Positions 9,068 through 17,827 of a stretch of DNA of 64,000 nt are shown piece by piece. Numbering within the stretch: the stretch's first letter is position 1; every line of letters begins with the position of its first letter. Made by a program: the position numbers and the translations under genes. This DNA comes from Paraflavisolibacter caeni (lineage in GTDB: Bacteria > Bacteroidota > Bacteroidia > Chitinophagales > Chitinophagaceae): NCBI RefSeq assembly GCF_025628885.1, contig NZ_JAOTIF010000026.1, forward strand, positions 26,056-90,055, given 5' to 3'. The notes beneath the pieces are model-generated. The model saw only the letters and a list, made by a program, of their open reading frames with translations, did no database searches and was not told the DNA's origin.

Positions 9068-11041
9068 CTACTTTCTGGATCTGGTTTCAAATAATACACT
9101 ATAAATGCTGCCCTCCGAAGTGTTGACTTTTTCCATTCTGCCTTTTCTGGTTCCGATCTCAAAAGATTGATCTACCAGTTGTTCTAAAGAAGAGAGTTTG
9201 GCAGGTTCCTCCCCTCTCCTGACATTGACAATACCCTCCATATCGATCTCTGTTTTTGAAGTAAATACTTTAAAGATTTCCATTCCATAAGGAGGTGCAA
9301 TAACGATGAACGGTCTCTGGAATAATTTTGATTGGCCAGCTTCAATTCTTAGATCCTGTGGATATATCTTCAACTGCTTGTTGGGAAATACCGGGTTTAT
9401 AATTCCATCGGGCTGTAGATCCAGCACATTGAAATAAACAGGGTGACTACTTTTATTTTTGATCCACAAGGCTATAGTATCTCCCTCATTAAAAACGTAA
9501 GTGCCATATTTAATCTTTTGATCAATCGCAGCAGTATTTGCTTTCCTTTGAAGTACCGGCACCAGCCTTACTTCTGTATTCGTGTTGGGATCATTGAATT
9601 CAAGCCCCTGCAGGAATTTATACTGTGCATAACGCCGGAGCGCTTCTATCAATGCTGTATTTCCAGGATCACTATGTTGAACCGTCTTATACAACTTTCC
9701 AGTCGTTGCAAATTTTATGGAATCTTCTTCTGAACCTTTTACAATAATGAGCTCTGGTTCTCCTTCCCACGTAATAATGGGCAGTTCTTTTAGATTCTCT
9801 TTAAGCGATTTGGTATCAGTAAAGGAAATGAATTGAACGCCTATAGGATCCATGATGTAAACGGTTTCTGTGACAAATACCCAGGCGGATCCTTCCTGTT
9901 CAATACCTGCTTTTTTATCAAGTTGTACAATAGACCTGTAAAAACCAGCCTTTGTAACATAGCCTGAAGCGAGTGCCGTTGCCTTTGTTGGATCAAGCGT
10001 TCCGGAAGGATAAACGGTAACTTTAGCACCAGAATCCAATCCTACCAATTTTCCTGATTTTAAGGTCAGTTCTGTTCCTTTGATCTTTTCAATTTCTACA
10101 AAGGGCTTCTGTTGAACAAATTTTCCACCGAACAATTTACGGTCAATGCCATTGCCTTCCAGCACGGGGTATTGACCCGGCCTTTTTGCTTGCACGATTG
10201 CCTGGACCTTTGAAAACAAAGACCGGTAGGTAATTCCTGCATCCAGGTTTTCAAAAGCCTTGCAGATGGCATAGGTTAATGCACCCATGCCCTGGTTGGC
10301 ATCATCAGTTACCTCGAAACTGGCTTCACTGGCTCTTGCTGCAGAAAAAACCACGTACGTTCCCCATCCTTCTTGCTTGGTTCCCGTTGAGATATTTTCC
10401 ATAAAGACACCAGATGCATCTTTGGCCGCAAATCGATGGGCATCAAAACCAACGGATACAAATGGGGGTTCATTGCCACGAACTTTAGCTAACCCACGAG
10501 TGCCGCTACCCGAATGGCATAGATCCATAAATACGACAATATCACCATTGCTGCCTACTTTGTCACGGAGCTTGTCAATCAAGACCCCAAACTGGTCATC
10601 CCTGAAATAAGCTGCCTGTTCCTTAGTAAAGTCCCGTGAAAGTTCTGGCTTTATGGCATGATAAGTAACGATGGTTTCATCCAATCCATCAGTTTCATCG
10701 CCATTATCATCTTCTACCTGCTCACCATGTGTGGAAAAATGAATAACAGCGATATCTCCAGCCTTCGCCTTTTGGATCAAAGCCATCAAAGCCCTGGTAA
10801 TACCAGGTGGCGTCACTTCCGACTCAGTAATAGTTTGGATGTTATTAGCTAAGAACCCCTGTTTCTGAAGAGCTGTTGTTATGTAAAAAACATCGCGGTT
10901 GCTGGAGAGTGCTGACCAGCCTCCTGCTGCAGGATAGTTGCTAATGGCAAATAGTAAAGCATATTTTGTCTGGGCAGATACGCTCTGTATGCTCATTAGC
11001 ACGATTAAAATCATGAATATTGCCCAATGGTTGTTTTTCAT
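9068..11041 (-). CDS. Exported caspase (peptidase C14, metacaspase-like) with C-terminal DUF4384
   Basis: 657 aa from the ATG at 11041; an in-frame ATG at 11083 adds 14 residues before what is clearly a signal peptide (ending SIQSVSAQ), so the later start is preferred. The caspase domain (about 25-310) carries H105 in HFSTHGEQ, the metacaspase-like DDNGDETDGLDETIV acidic segment, and C175 in MDLCHSGSG. A beta-rich linker follows. Residues about 440-620 look like DUF4384 (NEGDTIALWIKNKS, then PVYFNVLDLQPDG), a domain often fused to bacterial caspases. It is third in the sigma, anti-sigma, caspase, CHAT order. Substrate and activation signal are unknown. Confidence 0.88.
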   Translation of the reverse strand: MKNNHWAIFMILIVLMSIQSVSAQTKYALLFAISNYPAAGGWSALSSNRDVFYITTALQKQGFLANNIQTITESEVTPPGITRALMALIQKAKAGDIAVIHFSTHGEQVEDDNGDETDGLDETIVTYHAIKPELSRDFTKEQAAYFRDDQFGVLIDKLRDKVGSNGDIVVFMDLCHSGSGTRGLAKVRGNEPPFVSVGFDAHRFAAKDASGVFMENISTGTKQEGWGTYVVFSAARASEASFEVTDDANQGMGALTYAICKAFENLDAGITYRSLFSKVQAIVQAKRPGQYPVLEGNGIDRKLFGGKFVQQKPFVEIEKIKGTELTLKSGKLVGLDSGAKVTVYPSGTLDPTKATALASGYVTKAGFYRSIVQLDKKAGIEQEGSAWVFVTETVYIMDPIGVQFISFTDTKSLKENLKELPIITWEGEPELIIVKGSEEDSIKFATTGKLYKTVQHSDPGNTALIEALRRYAQYKFLQGLEFNDPNTNTEVRLVPVLQRKANTAAIDQKIKYGTYVFNEGDTIALWIKNKSSHPVYFNVLDLQPDGIINPVFPNKQLKIYPQDLRIEAGQSKLFQRPFIVIAPPYGMEIFKVFTSKTEIDMEGIVNVRRGEEPAKLSSLEQLVDQSFEIGTRKGRMEKVNTSEGSIYSVLFETRSRK

Positions 11042-11097
11042 AACAGCAGTTTGAGCCAACTCCTCATTAATTTCCAACGCCACTTAAATCTCTAATC

Positions 11098-12192
11098 CTA
11101 ATCCGCCTGATTCAAACTATGCCTTGTTAATTCACCCATTAATTTTACCCCTTGATCCCGGTAAATACCAGCCTGCTTTTCAACAGCAAGCTTTCTGAGA
11201 TAATTCAAAGCCTTATCTGGTTCTCCGCTCTTGATATAAGCTAACGACAGGTACCATAAAGTCTTTCCTTTGCTGAATGCATCTGGACTTCCGGCCAGGG
11301 CCTTTTCTAATTCCTGTATGGCAGTTGAAGCCCGGTTAATAGCTAAATAACTCAGGCCTTTAAAATAATGCATGTAAAAAGCAGCAAGAGCTTTATTGGT
11401 GTCGTTCCCCCTTGTCACTACATCCATGTTCACTTGTTCAAAGGCAGAAATAGCATCTTCATAATCACCACTTTCATAATGTTGATATGCAGTTTGTAAA
11501 GGACCTGCTTTACGAACCGGCAAAGTATCTGGTTTAAAGTTGCTGGCAAACAAGGCATCCAGTTTTCCAGCTTTTGGTCTATTCTGATGTACTTCTTCCT
11601 TAAGATTTTTCCCCGGTTTTACCTGGATAGATTCTTGTTGATGCTCCGGCTTTTCCACTACCACCCCAGGTTTATTTTGTTGATCGTCTATAGAAGGACT
11701 TTTTGAAATGGAATCTGTAATAGAAACGTCTGCTGAAGTATCAGAACTGCTATGTTCTGACGCTATTTCCGGTTTATTTTGATCACCTTGTCTAAACCAA
11801 ATGGTTCCCAATATAATAAGTCCAATGATGCTTGCTGCAACCGCTATGCTTTTCCATAGCCGGACTCTTTTAACCTTTCCAAACACTACGCCGAATGGAA
11901 TAACTGGAGTTGGCCCTTTTACAGGATACATGGTTACATTTTCTCCAGTTTCCCGCTCATGCTCATCTGGGAAATACCGTGTGCTGAGTTCATCCAGTGA
12001 ACTTTTCAGTTCCCCTTCCTGGCTGCTATGTTTTGCACGCTCAGACATTTCCTTCTCGATAGTTTGATAGAGCTTGAAAACGGCATACAACTCCTCGTTT
12101 GAGGCCATTTCCGCCTCAAATTGCATTCGCTCTTCATGGTTCATTTTCCCGTTAAGGTAATCGCCTATTTTTTCTAACCATGTTTCATTCAT
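11098..12192 (-). CDS. Membrane-anchored anti-sigma-factor-like protein with periplasmic TPRs
   Basis: 364 aa. The N-terminal about 55 residues (LEKIGDYLNGKMNHEERMQF) form a short helical region like the cytoplasmic anti-sigma domain of Bacteroidota regulators, without the Cys-His zinc ligands. One membrane helix lies at 113-133 (SIAVAASIIGLIILGTIWF). A low-complexity Ser/Lys/Gln linker precedes TPR-like helices at about 225-350. It starts 3 nt after the stop of the ECF sigma gene, so translational coupling is likely. The topology suggests that it senses a periplasmic state through the TPRs and holds the sigma factor inside. Anti-sigma function is inferred from context and architecture. Confidence 0.75.
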   Translation of the reverse strand: MNETWLEKIGDYLNGKMNHEERMQFEAEMASNEELYAVFKLYQTIEKEMSERAKHSSQEGELKSSLDELSTRYFPDEHERETGENVTMYPVKGPTPVIPFGVVFGKVKRVRLWKSIAVAASIIGLIILGTIWFRQGDQNKPEIASEHSSSDTSADVSITDSISKSPSIDDQQNKPGVVVEKPEHQQESIQVKPGKNLKEEVHQNRPKAGKLDALFASNFKPDTLPVRKAGPLQTAYQHYESGDYEDAISAFEQVNMDVVTRGNDTNKALAAFYMHYFKGLSYLAINRASTAIQELEKALAGSPDAFSKGKTLWYLSLAYIKSGEPDKALNYLRKLAVEKQAGIYRDQGVKLMGELTRHSLNQAD

Positions 12193-12195
12193 ATA

Positions 12196-12768
12196 TCACC
12201 ATTTCAAGAAATCAAACTTTGGAGATTGCTTTACCAATTGCATCAATTTAGACATGCATTCTGATTTTTTCTTACGGGCATAACCATAGGTAACCTTGAG
12301 TATCTGGGCTACCTCATCCATTGACTTTCCACTCCAGCTTAAGCGCAACAGTTGCTGGCAACTTTCCCCCAATTCAGAAAGCTTTTCATGGAGCAATTCC
12401 ATTCTTTCCTGTTTCAACTGGCATTCTTCTGCAAGCAGAAAACAGTTTTCGCCAATATGATATTCCTCCGGGTCCGAATTTGTTACCCCCCCTGCTTTCC
12501 TTTTATTCAACTCTTTCAACCATTTATTTTTACAAACCACATATAGGAAGGCGTCTAAAGGGCAGGATAAAGTAAAATTCTGCGTTTTGGCTTTATGAAA
12601 GATAGACATTAAGGCTTCCTGGAAAATATCTGCGGCATCAGAAGAACTGCCATTATTTTGTAACACCATCCATTTGATCTTGCCTGAAAACTTTTGATAC
12701 AACTCCTCTAACAAGGTGAAATCATTGTTGACCAACGCATCAATATATTTCTGGTCAGGATGGGGCAT
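12196..12768 (-). CDS. RNA polymerase ECF-type sigma-70 factor
   Basis: 190 aa. Region 2 covers about 15-90 (DAADIFQEALMSIFHKA, then a C-terminal helix with KNKWLKELNKRK). Region 4 covers about 125-180 (LSELGESCQQLLRLSWSGKS, then the helix-turn-helix MDEVAQILKVTYGYARKKKS). It heads a minus-strand operon with an anti-sigma/TPR protein, a caspase and a CHAT protease, which it probably autoregulates. A TATCTTTG element 17-24 bp upstream of the start fits the usual Bacteroidota housekeeping promoter. psuG lies 47 bp upstream on the same strand with no clear terminator between, so read-through is possible. Confidence 0.9.
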   Translation of the reverse strand: MPHPDQKYIDALVNNDFTLLEELYQKFSGKIKWMVLQNNGSSSDAADIFQEALMSIFHKAKTQNFTLSCPLDAFLYVVCKNKWLKELNKRKAGGVTNSDPEEYHIGENCFLLAEECQLKQERMELLHEKLSELGESCQQLLRLSWSGKSMDEVAQILKVTYGYARKKKSECMSKLMQLVKQSPKFDFLKW

Positions 12769-12784
12769 TGATACAATATTGAAA

Positions 12785-12792
12785 CAAAGATA
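12785..12792 (-). promoter_or_regulatory. Possible -7 promoter element (TAnnTTTG) of the sigma/caspase operon
   Basis: The minus strand reads TATCTTTG, a match to the Bacteroidota sigma-ABfr -7 consensus TAnnTTTG. It ends 17 bp before the sigma-factor start. I could not find a convincing -33 TTTG at the right distance, so the call rests on one half-site. Confidence 0.35.
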
Positions 12793-12815
12793 TTATTTAG
12801 AAATAATTTAATGGG

Positions 12816-13736
12816 TCATAGCCGTATATGGTAAGTATACGCTTTCGCTATCTCCGCTCCCACCATCGCATTATTCCTGATCAAAGCAATATTTGCCTGC
12901 AGGCTTTCACCTTTGGAATGATCTGCAATGTATTTCAACAGGAATGGAGTGACTTCCTTACCCTTAATACCCAATTCCTCCGCCACCTTCAACGCTTCCT
13001 GTATATAAATTTCCATCTCCTCAGAAGGTACTTCCTCATCTTTTGGTATGGGATTGGCAATCAATACAGATCCTTTCAATCCCAATGCCCACTTCGTATG
13101 CATCAATGCAGCAATTTCCATAGTGGTATCCACCCTTAATGGAGAGGAAAACCCACTCTTCCGGGAATAAAAACTGGGAAATTCATCCGCTCCAATGGTC
13201 ACTACAGGAATGCCCTTGGTCTCCAGGTATTCTAACGTCAATCCTACATCTAAGATTGACTTTACACCTGCAGATATAACCGCAACCGACGTTTGTGCCA
13301 TTTCTGTCAAATCCGCAGAAATATCCATCGTTGTCTGGGCTGCTCTATGTACACCTCCTATCCCGCCGGTAACAAAAACTTTGATGCCTGCCAAAGAAGC
13401 AATACGCATGGTAGCAGCTACTGTGGTAGCACCAACAAGCTTTTGACTGATCACATAAGGCATATCGCGCAGACTAACTTTCCAGACATTCTTTGCTTTG
13501 CCTAGGTACTCAATCTGTTCCGGGGCTAATCCTACATGGCATTTGCCATGCATGATAGCGATTGTCGCAGGTATTGCACCACATTCTTTTACAATCGATT
13601 CAATATCCAATGCTGTTTGTACGTTTTGAGGATAGGGCATACCATGAGCTATAATGGTAGACTCCAACGCAACAACTGGCTTGCGTTCAGCTAAAGCTTG
13701 CTGCACTTCAGGATGTATTGAAAGAAATGAATTCAT
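12816..13736 (-). CDS. psuG: Pseudouridine-5'-phosphate glycosidase
   Basis: 306 aa, normal length for PsuG. The enzyme splits pseudouridine 5'-phosphate into uracil and ribose 5-phosphate through a lysine-linked intermediate. E25 (VALESTIIAHG), K86 (KVSLRDMP) and K159 (SAGVKSILDVGLTLEYLET) match the glycosidase catalytic positions, and TGGIGGVHR is present. The usual partner kinase gene psuK is not adjacent. The protein is cytoplasmic. Neighbours are the sigma operon downstream on the same strand and a divergent secreted beta-helix gene. Confidence 0.95.
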   Translation of the reverse strand: MNSFLSIHPEVQQALAERKPVVALESTIIAHGMPYPQNVQTALDIESIVKECGAIPATIAIMHGKCHVGLAPEQIEYLGKAKNVWKVSLRDMPYVISQKLVGATTVAATMRIASLAGIKVFVTGGIGGVHRAAQTTMDISADLTEMAQTSVAVISAGVKSILDVGLTLEYLETKGIPVVTIGADEFPSFYSRKSGFSSPLRVDTTMEIAALMHTKWALGLKGSVLIANPIPKDEEVPSEEMEIYIQEALKVAEELGIKGKEVTPFLLKYIADHSKGESLQANIALIRNNAMVGAEIAKAYTYHIRL

Positions 13737-13828
13737 CCTTTAAGATAAAACTTAAAACAAAATTGAAGCAGGTGATTCAACTTTTATCTGGTATTTTTAA
13801 TTTAGATAATGGAAGCTTAAATTAACAT

Positions 13829-16357
13829 ATGAAAAAGGCTATCCTGTTTGGCTGGTCATTACTAGCCATTTTGTTTTGCACCGCACAACAAGTAAAAAGT
13901 TACCAATCCCTCGATCCAAAGCAACCCATTGTGTTCGGAGGGAAATACATTGTGTATAAAGGTGATACGGTTACGCTCGGCCCCAAAGCATTTTTCATTG
14001 ACGGTCAATTAACCGACGCACAGGCAGCCGGCCAGCCTTTTGTGTATAATTCAGTAAACAAGGCATTGGATCAACTCTCAAATGGTACGGAAGCTGCGCC
14101 CATGGTGTTGTACATTGCACCTTACGTTTATTGGATCGACAATCCGGATGATCCTGAAGTTCGGGTTTCAGAAAACGGCGAACCGCCTTACGGTAAGATC
14201 GTTAAATGTGATTGGTTGAAGTTTTATGGTTTATCCAGCAATGCCGGAAATGTGGTGCTTGCCTGCAACCGGGGACAAACGATTGGTGCTAAAGGCAATT
14301 TTACTATGTTCAAATTCATAGGTCAGGGCACAAGTTCCGAAAACATCACCTTCGGCAACTATTGTAACATTGACCTGGTATACCCGCTCCTGCCACAATT
14401 AAACAGGCCAAAAAGGGCCTCAGCAATCGTGCAGGCCCAATTGATTCATTGCAATGGTGACAAGATCCTGGCGCGTAATACCAGGTTTGTCAGCAGGCTC
14501 AATTTATGCCCCTTTGTAGGCGGTAAACGTGTTCTCTTTGATCGTTGTCACTTTGAATCGACAGATGATGCTTTATGCGGTACAGGTGTTTACCTGGACT
14601 GCTCTTTGGATTTTTATGCTTCCAAACCATTTTATAGTACCTCTGGTACCGGCGCTGTCTTTTTAAACTGCGACATCACATCTCACACCGGTGACAATCA
14701 ACAATTTTTTACGAAAGCTAATGGCCAGGTTGCTGTTATAGATTCTCGTTTAACGACGCCCTCAGGCACCTACCTCGGCTGGAGAGATGTGGTCCCTGCT
14801 GAAACCCGTAACTATCAATTCAATGTTACGCAAAATGGCAAGCCTGCATTGATCAGCAAAAAAAATCCGGCTGCAACAGTGGAAATGGCCGGCAAACCTG
14901 TTTTGGATGCATATCGTTTCGAATACAATGGAAAAGTTATTTACAATACATACAATTTGCTTCAGGGTAATGACGACTGGGATCCGATGAATATCAGGGA
15001 AACCGTTTTGGCTGCTGCTAAAGAAAGCGGCAAATCGTATATTATGCAACCGGTACAACTACTCATTGCCCCTACCAGGATTTCACTGGAAACAACAAAG
15101 AATGATGTAACACTCACAGCACAGGTAGTGCGGTATGGCAACTACATTTTTACCGGGGATACGATAAAGTGGTCTGTTGCTCCTGATCAGAGATCCTTGG
15201 TCCGGTTGAAAATAAGTGAGAACGGTTCAACTTGCACTGTAACACCTACCAATTTAAATGACGACACTAGGCAGGTAGTAATTACAGCAACCACCGCTTC
15301 TGGTTTGCAGGCAGCAAGTGTATTAACAGTAGCCCCTTCAAAAATGGAAGCTCCTAAATTTAGTCTGGCACCTTCAATAGGCTTGATGAATAATGGCAAA
15401 CTCCACGCAAATTATAAGCTGGATATGAGGTTTAAAGACCAGTCAGAGGTCACCTGGTACCGCTGCACCGACGCCAACGGCAGCTTCCCTGTAGAAGTGG
15501 CTGTATCAAGATTTGACACCCCCCTGCTCGCTTATACACTCTCACCCGGTGATATAGGATATTACATAAAAGTTTCTGTAGCGCCTAAACACCTTCGTTG
15601 CGATGCTGGCAATCCGGTGAGTTTTATCATGCAAACACCCATAAGCGCAAAAGATGTAAAAGCTACCTCAAAAATTTTATATACAGACTTTAAAAACCTC
15701 TCTACTAAAAACCAACCAAGGGTAATACCCGGATTCTGGACATGGGAACACTTTGAACCTGCCGGTAATGACCCCAGGTTTACGGCCAATAAGGAGAGTG
15801 ATGCCTGGTATTATGGACAAGGCAGTGAGGGCGCTGCAAATATGTTTGGATTATTGCAAGGCAGGAGCGCAGCGATGCGATATACACCGGTTGGCGATAA
15901 CTACGGTGACATGAAATTAACAATGACCGTGGCCCCTTTTAAAACTGCCGGACAAGGCTTTTCAGTGGCGCCTCTATACATGGATGTTCTGGTCAAGTTC
16001 GATACAAGATCAATGACAGGTTATGCTCTACGCTTTATACGTACAACTAAATACCACGATGCGGTCGACTGCATCATGGTTAAATATGAAAATGGACAGG
16101 TAACCAATATGAGTGAGCCTGTCTCCACTACAGCTTTCAAAACATCTTGCAAGATCACGGTAGAAGTAAAAGGCAATAAAATCCTTGCTGAGGCAACTAC
16201 TTCCGCTCCCAATAGTACCGAAGCTGACAGGCCAGGTGTTTTCCCTGCAATTCAGATGGAAACAACAATTGTCCCAAATACATATGGTGGGTTTGGCATT
16301 CAATACAATGGCGGATCTCCAACACTTGTGAAAGATTTGAAAGTAGAATGGAAATAA
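13829..16357 (+). CDS. Secreted multidomain right-handed beta-helix protein, possibly pectinesterase/pectate-lyase-like
   Basis: 842 aa with a signal peptide ending near LFCTAQQ. Residues about 80-330 have the repeating short strands of a right-handed beta-helix (NGDKILARNTRFVSRLN, VLFDRCHFEST, TGAVFLNCDIT). The order resembles pectinesterase (CE8)-type proteins, but I cannot place all the catalytic residues. Residues about 410-500 look like an Ig-like domain (ISLETTKNDVTLTAQVV). Residues about 630-842 look like a concanavalin/LamG-type beta sandwich, possibly glycan-binding. It stands alone, divergent from psuG and about 35 kb from the pectin-type PUL in this window. Enzyme class is uncertain. 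Confidence 0.65.
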   Translation: MKKAILFGWSLLAILFCTAQQVKSYQSLDPKQPIVFGGKYIVYKGDTVTLGPKAFFIDGQLTDAQAAGQPFVYNSVNKALDQLSNGTEAAPMVLYIAPYVYWIDNPDDPEVRVSENGEPPYGKIVKCDWLKFYGLSSNAGNVVLACNRGQTIGAKGNFTMFKFIGQGTSSENITFGNYCNIDLVYPLLPQLNRPKRASAIVQAQLIHCNGDKILARNTRFVSRLNLCPFVGGKRVLFDRCHFESTDDALCGTGVYLDCSLDFYASKPFYSTSGTGAVFLNCDITSHTGDNQQFFTKANGQVAVIDSRLTTPSGTYLGWRDVVPAETRNYQFNVTQNGKPALISKKNPAATVEMAGKPVLDAYRFEYNGKVIYNTYNLLQGNDDWDPMNIRETVLAAAKESGKSYIMQPVQLLIAPTRISLETTKNDVTLTAQVVRYGNYIFTGDTIKWSVAPDQRSLVRLKISENGSTCTVTPTNLNDDTRQVVITATTASGLQAASVLTVAPSKMEAPKFSLAPSIGLMNNGKLHANYKLDMRFKDQSEVTWYRCTDANGSFPVEVAVSRFDTPLLAYTLSPGDIGYYIKVSVAPKHLRCDAGNPVSFIMQTPISAKDVKATSKILYTDFKNLSTKNQPRVIPGFWTWEHFEPAGNDPRFTANKESDAWYYGQGSEGAANMFGLLQGRSAAMRYTPVGDNYGDMKLTMTVAPFKTAGQGFSVAPLYMDVLVKFDTRSMTGYALRFIRTTKYHDAVDCIMVKYENGQVTNMSEPVSTTAFKTSCKITVEVKGNKILAEATTSAPNSTEADRPGVFPAIQMETTIVPNTYGGFGIQYNGGSPTLVKDLKVEWK

Positions 16358-16445
16358 TACGGCTATGGCATCTTGCTCATGAATGTACTGGCAACTTTCT
16401 GCCCTGTATCACGTATTTTATAAGCAGAAGCCATAATTTGAAATA

Positions 16446-17063
16446 ATGAAGGCCAAATACTTGAATATTTTTTGTTGGTTGCTATTCTTGGGCATTACAG
16501 CTGATGCACAAGTGCCATCTGGGGCCAATTGGCACCTTGTAAAAGAAGGAAACGGCATTAAAGTGTATACGGCTCCATCCCCTTCGGGATTTAAGTATAT
16601 CAAAGTAAATGCAGAGCTGAACGGTACGCTGAACAAGGTGATTGAAGTGTTCCGTGATATTGCAAGTCAAAAAGATTGGGTTTTTAAAACCCGGAAAGCC
16701 AATCTGATCAAAAAAATAGATGACAACAACTTTATATATTACAACGAAACCTCTCTACCCTGGCCTGCAAGCGACCGGGATATAGCTATTCATATGAATC
16801 TGGAAGAAGGCCCTTCAAATCATGACCTTACCATTACCCAGAAAGAAGCTCCGGATGCCACACCTGTTAAAAAAGGCATCGTGCGGGTTCCCCATTTATC
16901 AGGAACTTGGAAATTCCGCAACACTGACAAAGGGAAGTTACATGCAGAGTACTACCTGGATATTGATCCTGGCGGTTCTTTGCCAGCCTGGATTGTCAAC
17001 ATGTTTTCTGCTAAAGGCCCCTATGAGACTTTTGTAAATCTTCAAAAAATGATCCGGGAGTAG
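16446..17063 (+). CDS. Exported START-domain lipid-binding protein
   Basis: 205 aa with a signal peptide (LLFLGITADAQ). The rest is a START-like fold: WHLVKEGNGIKVYTAPSP opens the domain, followed by VIEVFRDIASQKDWVFK, NETSLPWPASDRDIAI and the closing helix PAWIVNMFSAKGPYETFVNL. START proteins bind lipids or other hydrophobic ligands; bacterial exported forms are poorly characterised. The next gene, a PAP2 phosphatase, starts 27 bp downstream on the same strand, which fits a small envelope-lipid operon. Confidence 0.85.
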   Translation: MKAKYLNIFCWLLFLGITADAQVPSGANWHLVKEGNGIKVYTAPSPSGFKYIKVNAELNGTLNKVIEVFRDIASQKDWVFKTRKANLIKKIDDNNFIYYNETSLPWPASDRDIAIHMNLEEGPSNHDLTITQKEAPDATPVKKGIVRVPHLSGTWKFRNTDKGKLHAEYYLDIDPGGSLPAWIVNMFSAKGPYETFVNLQKMIRE

Positions 17064-17090
17064 AAGCAACCACTTATTTTTATCCTGATC

Positions 17091-17783
17091 ATGCAGAGCT
17101 CTAAAACTTTTACAAAAGCCTATTTTAAAAAGCTGCCTTTAAGATTGATACTGCTGTTGATCTTTTTTATAGGAGCAGTTTTCTTATTAGGGTTGATTAT
17201 TCATGAAGTAATCTGGGAAAAAGAAGAAGCCGTTGATAACTACATTTTCAATTTTCTTGCTGGTAATGTGATAACCCCCGGTCTAACTAACTTTATGAAA
17301 GTAGTTACCTACTTTGCATCATCAACTTTTTTGCAATTAGCATACGGATGCCTGGTATTGTTATACTTATTTCGAATGGATTACAAAAGAGCAGCTGAGA
17401 TTGCCGTCATTGGCGGTGGAGGCTTCCTGGTTAATCACTTTATGAAACTTTCTTTTCAACGTAACCGCCCGTTAAATCCATTGGATGCCCCCCTCAGTAA
17501 TTTCAGCTTTCCAAGTGGACATGCAACATCGGGCTTCATCTTCTATGGATTAATGGTATACCTGATATGGAAAGCAAACCTTCCTAAAACTTTTAAATAC
17601 ATAGCAGGTTCGGCGCTCATCTTATTTGCTTTATTAATTGGCTTTAGCAGAGTTTATCTCAGGATGCATTATCCAACTGATGTGGCGGCTGGATTCTGTG
17701 TAGGCTTTGCCTGGCTCTCTTTAAGTGTTTGGTTAATGGGAAAAATCAAGAAAAAGACGGACCAGGAACTCCAGGGCCAATAG
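17091..17783 (+). CDS. PAP2-family membrane phosphatase
   Basis: 230 aa with about five to six membrane helices. All three PAP2 motifs are present: K119-x6-R126-P, PSGH at 141-144, and SR-x5-H-x3-D (S186, R187, H193, D197). Such enzymes remove phosphate from phosphatidic acid, phosphatidylglycerol phosphate or undecaprenyl diphosphate at the membrane. The substrate cannot be told from sequence. It follows the START gene by 27 bp and precedes an MsbA-like exporter by 44 bp, so all three may be co-transcribed. Confidence 0.9.
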   Translation: MQSSKTFTKAYFKKLPLRLILLLIFFIGAVFLLGLIIHEVIWEKEEAVDNYIFNFLAGNVITPGLTNFMKVVTYFASSTFLQLAYGCLVLLYLFRMDYKRAAEIAVIGGGGFLVNHFMKLSFQRNRPLNPLDAPLSNFSFPSGHATSGFIFYGLMVYLIWKANLPKTFKYIAGSALILFALLIGFSRVYLRMHYPTDVAAGFCVGFAWLSLSVWLMGKIKKKTDQELQGQ

Positions 17784-17827
17784 CCTTCCCAATATTCAGA
17801 AACAATTACCTTGCACGTTTGTTGTAT

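Noticed and set aside
17729..17827. Upstream start of the ABC exporter
   Set aside because: It overlaps the PAP2 gene and adds a tail unlike the family; the ATG at 17828 gives the normal N terminus.
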